From: Opitutaceae bacterium
Lineage (GTDB): Bacteria > Verrucomicrobiota > Verrucomicrobiia > Opitutales > Opitutaceae
NCBI GenBank assembly: GCA_027482185.1
Contig: JAIXWF010000012.1
Location: 62,001-126,000, forward strand
Direction of reading: 5' to 3'
DNA: 64,000 nucleotides
Below the pieces are notes generated by a model. That model was not told the origin of the DNA. It saw only the letters and a list, made by a program, of their open reading frames with translations, and did no database searches. Positions 1 to 8,898 of this stretch are shown here, piece by piece. Made by a program: the position numbers and the translations under genes. Within the stretch, counting starts at the first letter, position 1. Each line of letters opens with the position of its first letter.

Positions 1-2128
1 GGAAACACGCGATCGCGCCGTCCCAATCCCGCGCATAGTACTTGGCCAGGCCTTCTTCGAAAATCGCGATGCAGCGGCGCGCGTCGTCCGCCAGCGACTC
101 CTTCAGCCCGACGATCTCGTAGATCGGCACGGGCTGCGAACGGCCCATCACGACGATACGTCCGAGCGGACGGAACACCACGCGGTCGCCGCCGTGTTTC
201 TCGCAGGCCAGCTTCGTCGCCTCGGCCACCATCGTGTACGCGCCCCAACTCTTCGCGCCCGATTCCATGCGCGCGGCGAGGTTCACGTTGTCGCCCATCA
301 TCGTGTAGTTGAAACGCGTGCGGCTGCCCATGTTGCCGATCATGCACACGCCGGTGTTGAGGCCGATGCGCGACTGCATCTTCCAGACGATCTCCGGCCA
401 CTTGTCGCCCTCGCCCTTCCACTTTGTCCGGAGCTCGCCGAGTTTTTGGTGCACCAGTTGCGTCGCGACACAGGCCCGGTACGCGTGGTCCGGCAACGGG
501 ATCGGCGCGCCGAACATCGCGACCACGGCGTCGCCGATGTACTTGTCGAGCGTGCCGCCCTGCGCCTGCACGATGTCCGTGCACGCGGTGAGATATTCGT
601 TCATCAGCTCGACCAGCGGCCCCGAGCCGAGTTTTTCCGAGAAGCTCGAGAAGCCCTGGATGTCCGAGAAATAGGCCGTGATCTCCGCGTCGTGCCCGCC
701 GAGCTGCGGATCCTCGCCCGACTCGACCATGCGCTCGACCAGCTGCGGCGAAACGTACGCGCCGAACATGCCCTGCACGCGGCGCTTCGCCTTCTGCTCG
801 TCGATCACCTGCCAGATCAGGCCCGCGAAACTCGTCGTCAGCGCCGCGCCCAGCGGCGCCGTGAACGGCAAAATCAGGTGCGTTCCTTTGAAGGTCTGGA
901 AAACGAGCGCCACGTACACCGCCAGCGCCAGCACCGCCATGATCTTGGCGAACAGCGCGCGCGCGCCGCCGGCCACCGACAGCGTCGCCACGATCAGCGT
1001 CAGCCCGAACACGATCGCGTACACCGTCTGCGGCGGCACGCGCTTCAGGTACTGCCCCGAGACGATCGTTTTGAGGATGTTGCCGTGCACGCCGACCTTC
1101 GGCACCGGCACCTCGTCGAAGGGCGTTTGCCCAAGGTCCTGCAGCAATTTGTCCACCGGTCCGATCAGCACGACGGCGTCCTTGAACGCGTCCTGTGCAA
1201 AATACTCTTTGCCCGCCGCCTTCAGCTCCGGGTCGTCCGACGCCAGCGCCTCCGCGTATTGGTAAACCGTGACGAACTCCTCGCGCAGGTTCTGCGGCGC
1301 GATCCACGGCGAGAACCAATTCACGTCGAGCAATTGCCCCGCGCGCATCGGCACCGCCGTGTGCAGCGAGCCGTCGGCCCGGCGGAATTCCAGCGCGTCG
1401 CCCTTGGGCTGCACCGCGCCCGGCGGCAGTTGCCAGTAGAGCCGCGCCAACTCGACGGCCATGTGGAAATACGGCCGGTTGAGATTCGTCGGCACCCACA
1501 ACGGCACCACGCGCATCTGGTCCTCGATCGTGTCGATCAGTCCCACGAACGGCGGGTTGTAGAGCTTCGTCTGGCCCTCGGTGAAACTGATCTCGAACAC
1601 CGGCAATTCCGGCGGCTCCGATTGCTCCAGGCGCCACGATTCCGCGGAAATCAGCGGCAGCGTCCGCGTCTTCACCTTCTTGTCGATGTCCGTGAACTGC
1701 CAGCCGCCGTACGCGCCCGCCAGCACGACCGGCGGTTGCCGGAAGAGGAACCGCGCGAACTCCTGGTTGCCCGCGACGTGCTTGCGCCGGTCGACCGACT
1801 CGGAAAGTCCGGCCGCCGAAAACACAAAATCCAAACCGACGGCGCGCGCCTTGCCTTCGTTGACCAGCGCCGCCGACACCTTGGCGAAATAGGAACGGCT
1901 CCACGGCCACCCGCCGATCTTGTCGAGCGACAGCGAATCGACGTCGACGTACACGACCTTGATCGGCGCCTCGATCTCGCCGCGGTACTGGAAGCGCCAG
2001 TCGACGGATTTGTTTTCGAGAAACGCCAGCTGCCGGTAATGCTCCAGCAGGCACCAGATCAACGGAATCGGCAGCAGCAGCAGCCAGCGCAGTTGCGCGA
2101 CGGCCTTTGCTTTGTTCTTCGATGCCAT
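1..2128 (-). CDS. CHASE2-domain adenylate/guanylate cyclase (truncated at left window edge)
   Basis: Minus-strand reading from ATG at 2128: MASKNKAKAVAQLRWLLLLPIPLIWCLLEHYRQLAFLENKSVDWRFQYRGE...VVYVDVDSLSLDKIGGWPWSRSYFA (CHASE2-like), TM helices, then ITAYFSDIQGFSSFSEKLG...DKYIGDAVVAMFGAP (class III cyclase). Absent from the ORF track because it runs off the edge. Confidence 0.9.
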   Translation of the reverse strand, partial: MASKNKAKAVAQLRWLLLLPIPLIWCLLEHYRQLAFLENKSVDWRFQYRGEIEAPIKVVYVDVDSLSLDKIGGWPWSRSYFAKVSAALVNEGKARAVGLDFVFSAAGLSESVDRRKHVAGNQEFARFLFRQPPVVLAGAYGGWQFTDIDKKVKTRTLPLISAESWRLEQSEPPELPVFEISFTEGQTKLYNPPFVGLIDTIEDQMRVVPLWVPTNLNRPYFHMAVELARLYWQLPPGAVQPKGDALEFRRADGSLHTAVPMRAGQLLDVNWFSPWIAPQNLREEFVTVYQYAEALASDDPELKAAGKEYFAQDAFKDAVVLIGPVDKLLQDLGQTPFDEVPVPKVGVHGNILKTIVSGQYLKRVPPQTVYAIVFGLTLIVATLSVAGGARALFAKIMAVLALAVYVALVFQTFKGTHLILPFTAPLGAALTTSFAGLIWQVIDEQKAKRRVQGMFGAYVSPQLVERMVESGEDPQLGGHDAEITAYFSDIQGFSSFSEKLGSGPLVELMNEYLTACTDIVQAQGGTLDKYIGDAVVAMFGAPIPLPDHAYRACVATQLVHQKLGELRTKWKGEGDKWPEIVWKMQSRIGLNTGVCMIGNMGSRTRFNYTMMGDNVNLAARMESGAKSWGAYTMVAEATKLACEKHGGDRVVFRPLGRIVVMGRSQPVPIYEIVGLKESLADDARRCIAIFEEGLAKYYARDWDGAIACF

Positions 2129-2246
2129 TTTCCCGACCTTGGCCGAACTCATGCAGTTGGGCGAGCTTGGCTGGGAGTGGGGTGCAAAACCGTTCGGTCC
2201 GTCAGGTTGCCTGCTTCGGCTCCGTTTTCGGAACCTCGCGGATCGA

Positions 2247-2280
2247 TCTCTCAACCCTCAACTTTCAACGCTCAACTCCA
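2247..2280. repeat. Heptamer array (family A, CTCTCAA/TTGAGAG)
   Basis: ctctcaaccctcaactttcaacgctcaactcc between the cyclase start and the FecR-gene stop. Confidence 0.85.
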
Positions 2281-2290
2281 CGATCCCGGC

Positions 2291-3448
2291 TTAGGGCTGC
2301 GTCGGCACGATGCGGGGCGGCGTGGCCGGCGGCGGCGTCGTGGTGACCTCCGCCGTGAAATTGGAACCGGTGACCGTGGTCGTCGTGGGCGTCGGATTCG
2401 TGGTCGTCGTGGGCGTCGGATTCGTGCTCGTCGTGGTCTGCCCCGATCCCGTGCCGCCCGTGCTCCCGGTGGTTCCCGTCGTGCCCGACGTGCCGGACGA
2501 ACCGGTGCCGGAGGCAGATCCGCTCGAGGGCGCGGGCGTAAAGACCGTCTGCTGCACCGCCACGGCAATCTCGGCCGCGGCGCTGGTCACGGCCGCGAGC
2601 GTCGCGGCGTTGACGTTGGTCGTGGACGACGGCGGCGGCGGCAGCACGGTCACGACCATTTGGCCCTGCGCGTTCGTCGTCACGTTGACCGTGATCGCGA
2701 TTTCCTGGCCCTGGGGAACGGTGATGCCGGTGACCGTACCGGTGCCGGTCGCCGTCGGTTCGGGCGTGGCATTCGGCTGGGGCGTGTTGCCTTGGCCCTG
2801 ACCCTGGCCTTGGCCCTGGCCCTGGCCGCCGGGGGTGCCGCCGGATTGGCTGCCGCCCGGAGCGAGCGATTCGAAAGACACGTTGCCGCTGGCGGTGCTC
2901 AGCGTGAAGAAGGCCTGGCCGGTGCCGCCGGGACGGAAAACGATGCGGAACGTCGTGCCGCGGATGCCGGCGGCGCCGACCGGAGTTTGCACGATGAAGG
3001 AGGAACCCTTGTCGTACTTCAGCTTCTTCACGTTGCCGACGAGCTCGCCCTTGTTCAGGGCCAATTTCGTGCGCGACTGCGAGGGCTCGTCGCTGATCTC
3101 CGCGACCTTGATGTCGCTCGCAAACGGATCCTGCAGGAACTCCTCGATGATGAGTTCCGAATCCGCACCCAGCTGCGTCGTCGCGCCGTTGGAAAACACG
3201 AGCACCACGCTGCCGTCGCCGAAGGTGTTGATCTTGGCCTTCTGAGGGACTTTGGCGCCGTTCTCCAGCGCCGTGACCGTGCCGCCGACCGTCATCTCGA
3301 CCCGGCCCGATTTCTTCGCGACGAGGATCAACTCCGCGCCGCCGACCACCGCGGGTGCTCCGGCAGGAGCCGCCGGCGTTTGCGCCAACGCCGACATCAC
3401 GCCGGCCAAGGCACCGACCAACAACCAGGACAGGAAACGAAAGTGCAT
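2291..3448 (-). CDS. FecR-domain secreted protein with low-complexity C-terminus
   Basis: ORF 385 aa; signal peptide MHFRFLSWLLVGALAGVMSALAQ; FecR-like core ...VFSNGATTQLGADSELIIEEF...VGAAGIRGTTFRIVF; G/Q and T/P repeats in C-terminal half; next to the CHASE2 cyclase, a common pairing. Confidence 0.85.
   Translation of the reverse strand: MHFRFLSWLLVGALAGVMSALAQTPAAPAGAPAVVGGAELILVAKKSGRVEMTVGGTVTALENGAKVPQKAKINTFGDGSVVLVFSNGATTQLGADSELIIEEFLQDPFASDIKVAEISDEPSQSRTKLALNKGELVGNVKKLKYDKGSSFIVQTPVGAAGIRGTTFRIVFRPGGTGQAFFTLSTASGNVSFESLAPGGSQSGGTPGGQGQGQGQGQGQGNTPQPNATPEPTATGTGTVTGITVPQGQEIAITVNVTTNAQGQMVVTVLPPPPSSTTNVNAATLAAVTSAAAEIAVAVQQTVFTPAPSSGSASGTGSSGTSGTTGTTGSTGGTGSGQTTTSTNPTPTTTTNPTPTTTTVTGSNFTAEVTTTPPPATPPRIVPTQP
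2376..2434. repeat. 24-bp tandem repeat inside the FecR-domain gene (TNPTPTTT units)
   Basis: gtggtcgtcgtgggcgtcggattc repeated twice plus a partial third copy. Confidence 0.85.
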
Positions 3449-3594
3449 GAAGAAATTCGGCTGAAACTTGGCGGAGCGTTAACGCCAAAAGCTGGCGCAG
3501 AGTTATCCCCGACAGCAAAGGAGGGTCAAGGCGCAAACCATACGCCGTGCCAGCGTCGCGCCGACTTTTCCACGCGCCTTGCCGGCGCCGACTT

Positions 3595-5514
3595 TCATTT
3601 CTTGCGGCGACGTTGCTCGAACCGTTCCCGCAACGCGTACGCCGGCGCGAAGTTCGGGTCGAGCTTGAGGCAGTAGGCCAGCGCCGCCTCCGCGGGCTCG
3701 CGGGAGACTTCGTTGCCCCGCCCCAGATGGTCGGCGAGGTAGTACCACGCGACCGCATCCGCCGGCGCGATCTCGACCGCAGCAAAGAAATCCGCGCCCG
3801 CTTCCGACCAACGGCTTTGCAAATCGCGCGCCACGCCGCGCCGGATCGAAAACTCGCTGCAGACCGACGACAACGCGAGTGCCCGGTCCGCCGCTGCTTC
3901 CGCGGCCCGCGCCAGATCGCGGGCCCCGGCCGGATCGTACCGGGTCGCCAACGCCAGCACGTAGGACAGATCCGCCCACGCTTGGGCGTGGCGCGGCGCC
4001 CACGCCGTCGCCCGCCCGAGGTCCGTCCGCGCCGCCGCGAGCACCGCGCGCACGTGGGCTTCCGGGACCGCCAGCCCGGCCGCGCCCAGCCGGTCGATCG
4101 CGGCGCGCGCCGGCCGCCGCAGGGATTCCGCCGCGAGCAACGGTCCCGCCAGGGCGGCGATCGCCAACCCGCCGGCCAAGGTTGCGACCACGGCCCACGG
4201 CCGGCCGCGCTCCCCGCCCGCCGGCGATGCCGTTTCCGCGATCCGCCAGCGCGCGGCCACGGCGAGCGCGCCCACGACCGCGAACGCCGCGACCAGCGCC
4301 GGGATCCGCAGATGGAAATCGAGCCCGAGCTGCAACGCGAACGCGCCCAGCCCCACCGCGAGGCCGGCTCCCACCGTCCGCGAATCCAGCCCGCCCGCGC
4401 GCCCGCCGGTCTCGTCCCGCCGCCGGCAGCGCCACGCGATCGCGAGCCAGCCGCCGAACAGCAGCAGCGCGCCGGCCGCGCCGTGGTCGGCGAGGACGTT
4501 GAGGTATTCGTTGTGGGCGTACAGCGGCTCGTCGCGGAAACCCGCCGGACGATGCCGCTCGAACAGCACATTGTAGCTGCCCGCGCCGTTGCCCAGCAGC
4601 GGGGCGTCGAGGAACAGGTTCCACGCCCCCTGCCACATCGCCGGCCGCGTCACTTCGCCGCCGTCGCGCACGAGCTGGCCGATCCGCTCCCGCACCGCCG
4701 GGCTCTCCCGGTACAGCCACGCGGCGCCGCCGCCGAGCAGCACGAGTCCCAGCGCGGAAAACGCCAGCCGCCGCCGCCACGCCCCGCGGCCCGCGGCCAA
4801 CGGCCAGGCCGCGACGGCGACCGCGAGCGCCAGCCACGCGCCGCGGCTGATGGTAAGCCCGAGACCGACGAGCAGCACCGCCGCAACCCAGACCCACCAG
4901 ACGCGCTCGGTCTCGCGCGCCCCGCGCCGGAACGCCAGCGCCGCCACCCCGGGCAGCACGAGCAGAATCAGCCCGGCAAAACTGTTGGGAATCGCGAAGG
5001 TCCCGCTCGCGCGGTCGAGAAACGCCGTCCGCACGCCGCCGAGCGGTTGCCACCCGGGTTGCACGAAACGTTGGTAACAGCCGGCCGCGACGCCGACGAC
5101 GGCCAGGCCGGCGAGCACGACGAAGAGAAAACGCCGCGTCCGGGACGAGCGCACCCCGTTGAGCACGATCCAAAACACGGCCGCGAGGTGTGCCCAGCCC
5201 AGCCACTCGGGCCACGCCAGCCAAGGCACCGGCGAAACGAAGGCCGCGTTCGCCGCCGCAAGCGCGAGAAACGGCAGCGGCACGAAGCCGGCCGGATGGA
5301 GCGGCGGCGCCGGCCTGCGCCACCGCCGCACCGCGAGCAGCAGCAGGGCCGCCGCCGTCAACGCGTAGGCCGCGAGCCGGAACTCCGGACGGTACCCGCC
5401 GAGTGCCAGCGTGCATCCGACCAGCTGCGCCGCGACCAACCCGGCCAGCAGCCACTCGCCGCGGTCGACGGCGGGCGCGGCGGGGACGGAAGATCGGCGA
5501 AGGGGATCGGCCAA
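3595..5514 (-). CDS. O-antigen ligase / polymerase family membrane protein with C-terminal TPR-like region
   Basis: 639 aa; about 11 hydrophobic helices; GSYNVLFERHRPAGFRDEPLYAHNEYLNVLADHGAAGALL is the Wzy_C signature. Confidence 0.85.
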   Translation of the reverse strand: MADPLRRSSVPAAPAVDRGEWLLAGLVAAQLVGCTLALGGYRPEFRLAAYALTAAALLLLAVRRWRRPAPPLHPAGFVPLPFLALAAANAAFVSPVPWLAWPEWLGWAHLAAVFWIVLNGVRSSRTRRFLFVVLAGLAVVGVAAGCYQRFVQPGWQPLGGVRTAFLDRASGTFAIPNSFAGLILLVLPGVAALAFRRGARETERVWWVWVAAVLLVGLGLTISRGAWLALAVAVAAWPLAAGRGAWRRRLAFSALGLVLLGGGAAWLYRESPAVRERIGQLVRDGGEVTRPAMWQGAWNLFLDAPLLGNGAGSYNVLFERHRPAGFRDEPLYAHNEYLNVLADHGAAGALLLFGGWLAIAWRCRRRDETGGRAGGLDSRTVGAGLAVGLGAFALQLGLDFHLRIPALVAAFAVVGALAVAARWRIAETASPAGGERGRPWAVVATLAGGLAIAALAGPLLAAESLRRPARAAIDRLGAAGLAVPEAHVRAVLAAARTDLGRATAWAPRHAQAWADLSYVLALATRYDPAGARDLARAAEAAADRALALSSVCSEFSIRRGVARDLQSRWSEAGADFFAAVEIAPADAVAWYYLADHLGRGNEVSREPAEAALAYCLKLDPNFAPAYALRERFEQRRRKK

Positions 5515-5569
5515 GCGAAGCCGCGAAGGCGGCCGCGCGACCCTGCCTTCGCGCCGCGGCCGCTCCGAG

Positions 5570-5601
5570 AAAAAAAAGGCGCCGCCCGAAGGCGGCGCCG
5601 C
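5570..5601 (-). terminator. Rho-independent terminator downstream of glutamine synthetase
   Basis: Minus strand GGCGCCGCC-ttc-GGGCGGCGCC followed by TTTTTTTT. Confidence 0.85.
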
Positions 5602-5625
5602 AAAGGACGGAGGCGTGAGCCCGAC

Positions 5626-6657
5626 TCAGGCGGTCGGAACCGTCTGGATCGTCTTGAGAATCCGGCCGGCAACGAGGTACGGGTCGGCGGCGGAGTTCGG
5701 ACGACGGTCTTCGAGGTATCCCTTGTAGCCGTTGTTGACGAAGCTGTGCGGGACGCGGATCGACGCGCCGCGGTCGGCGACACCGTAGCTGAACTTGTCG
5801 ATCGACTGCGTCTCGTGCAGGCCGGTGAGGCGGAGGTGGTTTTCCGGACCGTAGACGGCGATGTGCTCGTCGCGGAACTTGTTGAAGGCTTCCATGAGCT
5901 TCTCGAAGTAGGCCTTGCCGCCGGTCTCGCGCATGAACTTCGTGGAGAAGTTCGAGTGCATGCCGGAGCCGTTCCAATCGAGCGGCGAGTTGAAGGGCCC
6001 GAGGATGGGCTTGCAGCGCCATTCGACGTCGATCTCGTACTGCTCGCAGAGGCGGCTCAGGATGTAGCGCGCGACCCACATCTGGTCGGCGGCGCTCTTC
6101 GAACCCTTGCCGAAGATCTGGAATTCCCACTGGCCCTTCGCCACTTCGGCGTTGATGCCCTCGAGGTTGATTCCGGCATCCAGGCAGATGTCGATGTGGC
6201 GCTCGACGATCTCGCGGGCCACGCTGCCGACGTTCTTGTAGCCGACGCCGGTGTAGTACGGGCCCTGCGGGGCCGGATAGCCGCCCTCGGGGAAACCGAG
6301 CGGACGACCGTCCTGGTAGAAGAAGTACTCCTGCTCGAAGCCGAACCAGGTGTCCGGATCATCCGGAATCGTCGCGCGGGAATTGCTCGGATGCGCGACG
6401 CCGGTGTGCAGGAAGGTTTCGCACATCACCAGGACGCCGTTCTTGCGCGTGGAATCGGGGAACACCGCCACCGGCTTCAGCACGATGTCGGAGCTCTTGC
6501 CCTCCGCCTGCTGCGTGGAGCTTCCGTCGAAGCCCCAATTGGGCAGCTCACCGAGCGTCGGGAAGCTGGCGAATTCCTTGATCTGAGTCTTGCTGCGGAG
6601 ACTCGCCAGGGGCGTGTAACCGTCGAGCCAGATGTATTCCAGTTTGTATTTGGCCAT
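5626..6657 (-). CDS. glnII: Glutamine synthetase, GSII (beta-Grasp, eukaryote-like) type
   Basis: MAKYKLEYIWLDGYTPLASLRSKTQI...WGFDGSSTQQAEG...SDIVLKPVAVFPDSTR...WFGFEQEYFFYQ...GPYYTGVGYKNVG; 343 aa, typical GSII length. Confidence 0.93.
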   Translation of the reverse strand: MAKYKLEYIWLDGYTPLASLRSKTQIKEFASFPTLGELPNWGFDGSSTQQAEGKSSDIVLKPVAVFPDSTRKNGVLVMCETFLHTGVAHPSNSRATIPDDPDTWFGFEQEYFFYQDGRPLGFPEGGYPAPQGPYYTGVGYKNVGSVAREIVERHIDICLDAGINLEGINAEVAKGQWEFQIFGKGSKSAADQMWVARYILSRLCEQYEIDVEWRCKPILGPFNSPLDWNGSGMHSNFSTKFMRETGGKAYFEKLMEAFNKFRDEHIAVYGPENHLRLTGLHETQSIDKFSYGVADRGASIRVPHSFVNNGYKGYLEDRRPNSAADPYLVAGRILKTIQTVPTA

Positions 6658-6887
6658 GATGATTTGATGGAGGCAGGGTTCTGAGACGAAAACAGGTTGA
6701 GGGTGCGCGGCTTGCCCGCCGTTGCAGCGGCGAAAAAACCTCCTCCAAATCAGCAGCTCATGTGCCATCGGCAATCAGAAGTTTCGTTCATGACACTTTT
6801 TCGCACCAGAAATCGCATGCACGCAAACTTCGGACCGCAACCCGCGCTTGCCACCCGCGGATCGGGGCCGAACCTTCGAGCTTCCGC

Positions 6888-7307
6888 ATGCACGAAATCA
6901 AAGACACGGCGCGCGCCTCCGTCCGCATCGGCTTCGACGGCCGCGTCCACAAGATCTTCCGCGGCCATTTCGCGCGCGAACGCTTCGAGCACGAGGTCCG
7001 CGTCCTGCGTTACCTCGAAGCCCGGGGCTGCACGTTCGTCCCCAAGCTCCTCGAGGTCGATCCCTCTCAGCTCAAGATGGTTACGACCAATTGCGGCGGT
7101 CGCGTCGACCAGCTGAATGCGGAACGCCAGGCCGAGCTGTTCGCCGAACTCGAGACGTTCGGGGTCCGGCACGAAGACCGCGAGTTGCGCAACATCACCT
7201 ACCGTGTCGCCGATGGCCGCTTCTGCATCATCGATTTCGAGTTCGCCACCATCCTCGACGACGGCTCCGGCAAACCGATTTCCCTCAAGCCCAACCTCGG
7301 CACCTGA
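6888..7307 (+). CDS. Small kinase-like (aminoglycoside phosphotransferase / RIO-like fold) protein
   Basis: 139 aa from ATG 6888; HEDRELRNITYRVADGRFCIIDFEFATIL resembles a HxDxxxxN catalytic loop plus a DFE metal motif; 17 bp before a PP2C gene. Confidence 0.7.
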   Translation: MHEIKDTARASVRIGFDGRVHKIFRGHFARERFEHEVRVLRYLEARGCTFVPKLLEVDPSQLKMVTTNCGGRVDQLNAERQAELFAELETFGVRHEDRELRNITYRVADGRFCIIDFEFATILDDGSGKPISLKPNLGT

Positions 7308-7323
7308 TTCCGTTCGCCCCGAC

Positions 7324-8169
7324 ATGGCCGACGCCGCTTCCGCCCCCACCCCCTTCGTTCACTGGTCCGGCCTGACCCATGTCGGCCGCGTCCGGCAAAA
7401 CAACGAGGACGCCTTTCTCGCCCTCGCCGTCGACGGCCGGGAGGTCCGCTATCTGGGCAAGACCGGCCACGCTTCGCTCGGCGAGTCGGACTTCGTCTTC
7501 GCCGTGAGCGACGGCATGGGCGGCGCCAAGTCCGGCGAATTCGCCAGCCGCATCACCGTCGATCGTATCACCCGCCTGTTTCCCCGCGCCTTCCGCATGG
7601 CCGCCAGCGGCCTGGGCGCCGGCTTCAACGACGTGCTCGCCGAACTCGTCACCGCCATCCACCAGGACCTGCTCAAACTCGGCTACTCCTACGAGGAATG
7701 CGCCGGCATGGGCGCGACGCTCAGCCTCTGCTGGGTCCGCCCCGATTGGGTTTACTTCGCGCACCTCGGCGACACCCGCATCTATTATCTGCCGCACGAC
7801 GGCAATTTCACCCAGGTCACGCACGACCACAGCCACGTCGGCTGGCTGCGCCGCGCCCGCCAGATCAACGAACGCGAGGCCCGCACCCACCCGCGGCGCA
7901 ATTCCCTCAACCAGGCCCTCGGCGCCGGCCACCAGTTCATCGATCCGCACATCGGCGCCGTCGCCCACCGGCCGGGCGACCGCTTCGTGATCTGCTCCGA
8001 CGGCCTGACCGACGGCCTCTGGGACCGGCAGATCGAGGAAAACCTCCGCATCCCGGAGCCGCGGCCCGACGGCCTCAGCCCCGCCCACGCCCTCGTCCAC
8101 CAGGCGGTGGAAAACTCCGGCCGCGACAACGTCACCGCCTTGGTCTTCGACTTTGTCGGCGGCCCGTGA
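7324..8169 (+). CDS. PP2C-family serine/threonine phosphatase
   Basis: HVGRVRQNNEDAFLAL...FVFAVSDGMGGAKSGEFAS...GMGATLSLCWV...HLGDTRIYYL...ICSDGLTDGLWDRQI. Confidence 0.93.
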   Translation: MADAASAPTPFVHWSGLTHVGRVRQNNEDAFLALAVDGREVRYLGKTGHASLGESDFVFAVSDGMGGAKSGEFASRITVDRITRLFPRAFRMAASGLGAGFNDVLAELVTAIHQDLLKLGYSYEECAGMGATLSLCWVRPDWVYFAHLGDTRIYYLPHDGNFTQVTHDHSHVGWLRRARQINEREARTHPRRNSLNQALGAGHQFIDPHIGAVAHRPGDRFVICSDGLTDGLWDRQIEENLRIPEPRPDGLSPAHALVHQAVENSGRDNVTALVFDFVGGP

Positions 8170-8182
8170 TTTCCCTGCCGCC

Positions 8183-8554
8183 ATGGGCGCGCTGCTCTTC
8201 GTCTACGGCACCCTGAAACGCGGTTGCCGCAACCACCGCCACCTCGCCGGCCAGGCCTTCGTCGGCCCGGCGCGAACCGCACCCGGGTTCACGTTGTATG
8301 ACCTCGGCGGATACCCGGGCATCGCCGCCGATCCGGCCGACGCCGGCGGCGTCGCCGGCGAACTTTGGACCGTCGATGCCGCCGCGCTGGCGCGCCTCGA
8401 CGCCTTCGAAGGCGTCCACGAAGGGCTCTACCGCCGCGCGCCCATCGCGCTGCAGGCCCCGTCCGGCGAAGTCGCCGCCGCGAGCGCCGAGGCTTACTTC
8501 CCCGCCGTCAGCCTCGTCGGCCGCCCGCACGTCGGCGCGGAATGGAAGGAGTGA
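8183..8554 (+). CDS. Gamma-glutamylcyclotransferase (AIG2-like) family protein
   Basis: LLFVYGTLKRGCRNHRHL...GFTLYDLGGYPGI...VAGELWTVD...ALARLDAFEG. Confidence 0.9.
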   Translation: MGALLFVYGTLKRGCRNHRHLAGQAFVGPARTAPGFTLYDLGGYPGIAADPADAGGVAGELWTVDAAALARLDAFEGVHEGLYRRAPIALQAPSGEVAAASAEAYFPAVSLVGRPHVGAEWKE

Positions 8555-8635
8555 GGCGGACGGGATAGAAAGAGCGTTGAAGGCAGTGCATTGAGTGACG
8601 GCATTGCGCAGCCCAGCCGTCCGCGGAGAGGAAAA

Positions 8636-8798
8636 CGACGAGCGCCGCAAAGAGGCGCAAATGGCGCAAGAAATCGGCGACGACCCGACCGCGCGAACTC
8701 GGGACGAACGTGATGCCGAAACTGCAACCGGGCCATCCCTCGCCGTGACCCCATCGAACGACGCACCTTTTGCGAGTTCTGCGCTTCCTTGCGGCAAC
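8636..8798. repeat. Inverted pair of short-period repeats (GCGCAAAGR family)
   Basis: Left agcgccgcaaagaggcgcaaatggcgcaag; right cttttgcgagttctgcgcttccttgcgg (its reverse complement has the same GCGCAAR-type units). Confidence 0.6.
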
Positions 8799-8898
8799 CC
8801 AGGCGGCCGAAGCCGCGCTGGAGCCATCCAAATCCAGCCGGGTTCATCCCGGTCACCGTTTCGTGTCCTCTGCCCACAAGACCCGCGCACCGCCCCGC

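Noticed and set aside
194-3676. 1160-aa plus-strand ORF
   Set aside because: Arg/His/Ala-rich antisense reading over the CHASE2 cyclase and FecR-domain genes; high-GC artefact.
3547-6684. 1045-aa plus-strand ORF
   Set aside because: Antisense to O-antigen ligase and glutamine synthetase; no recognisable domain.
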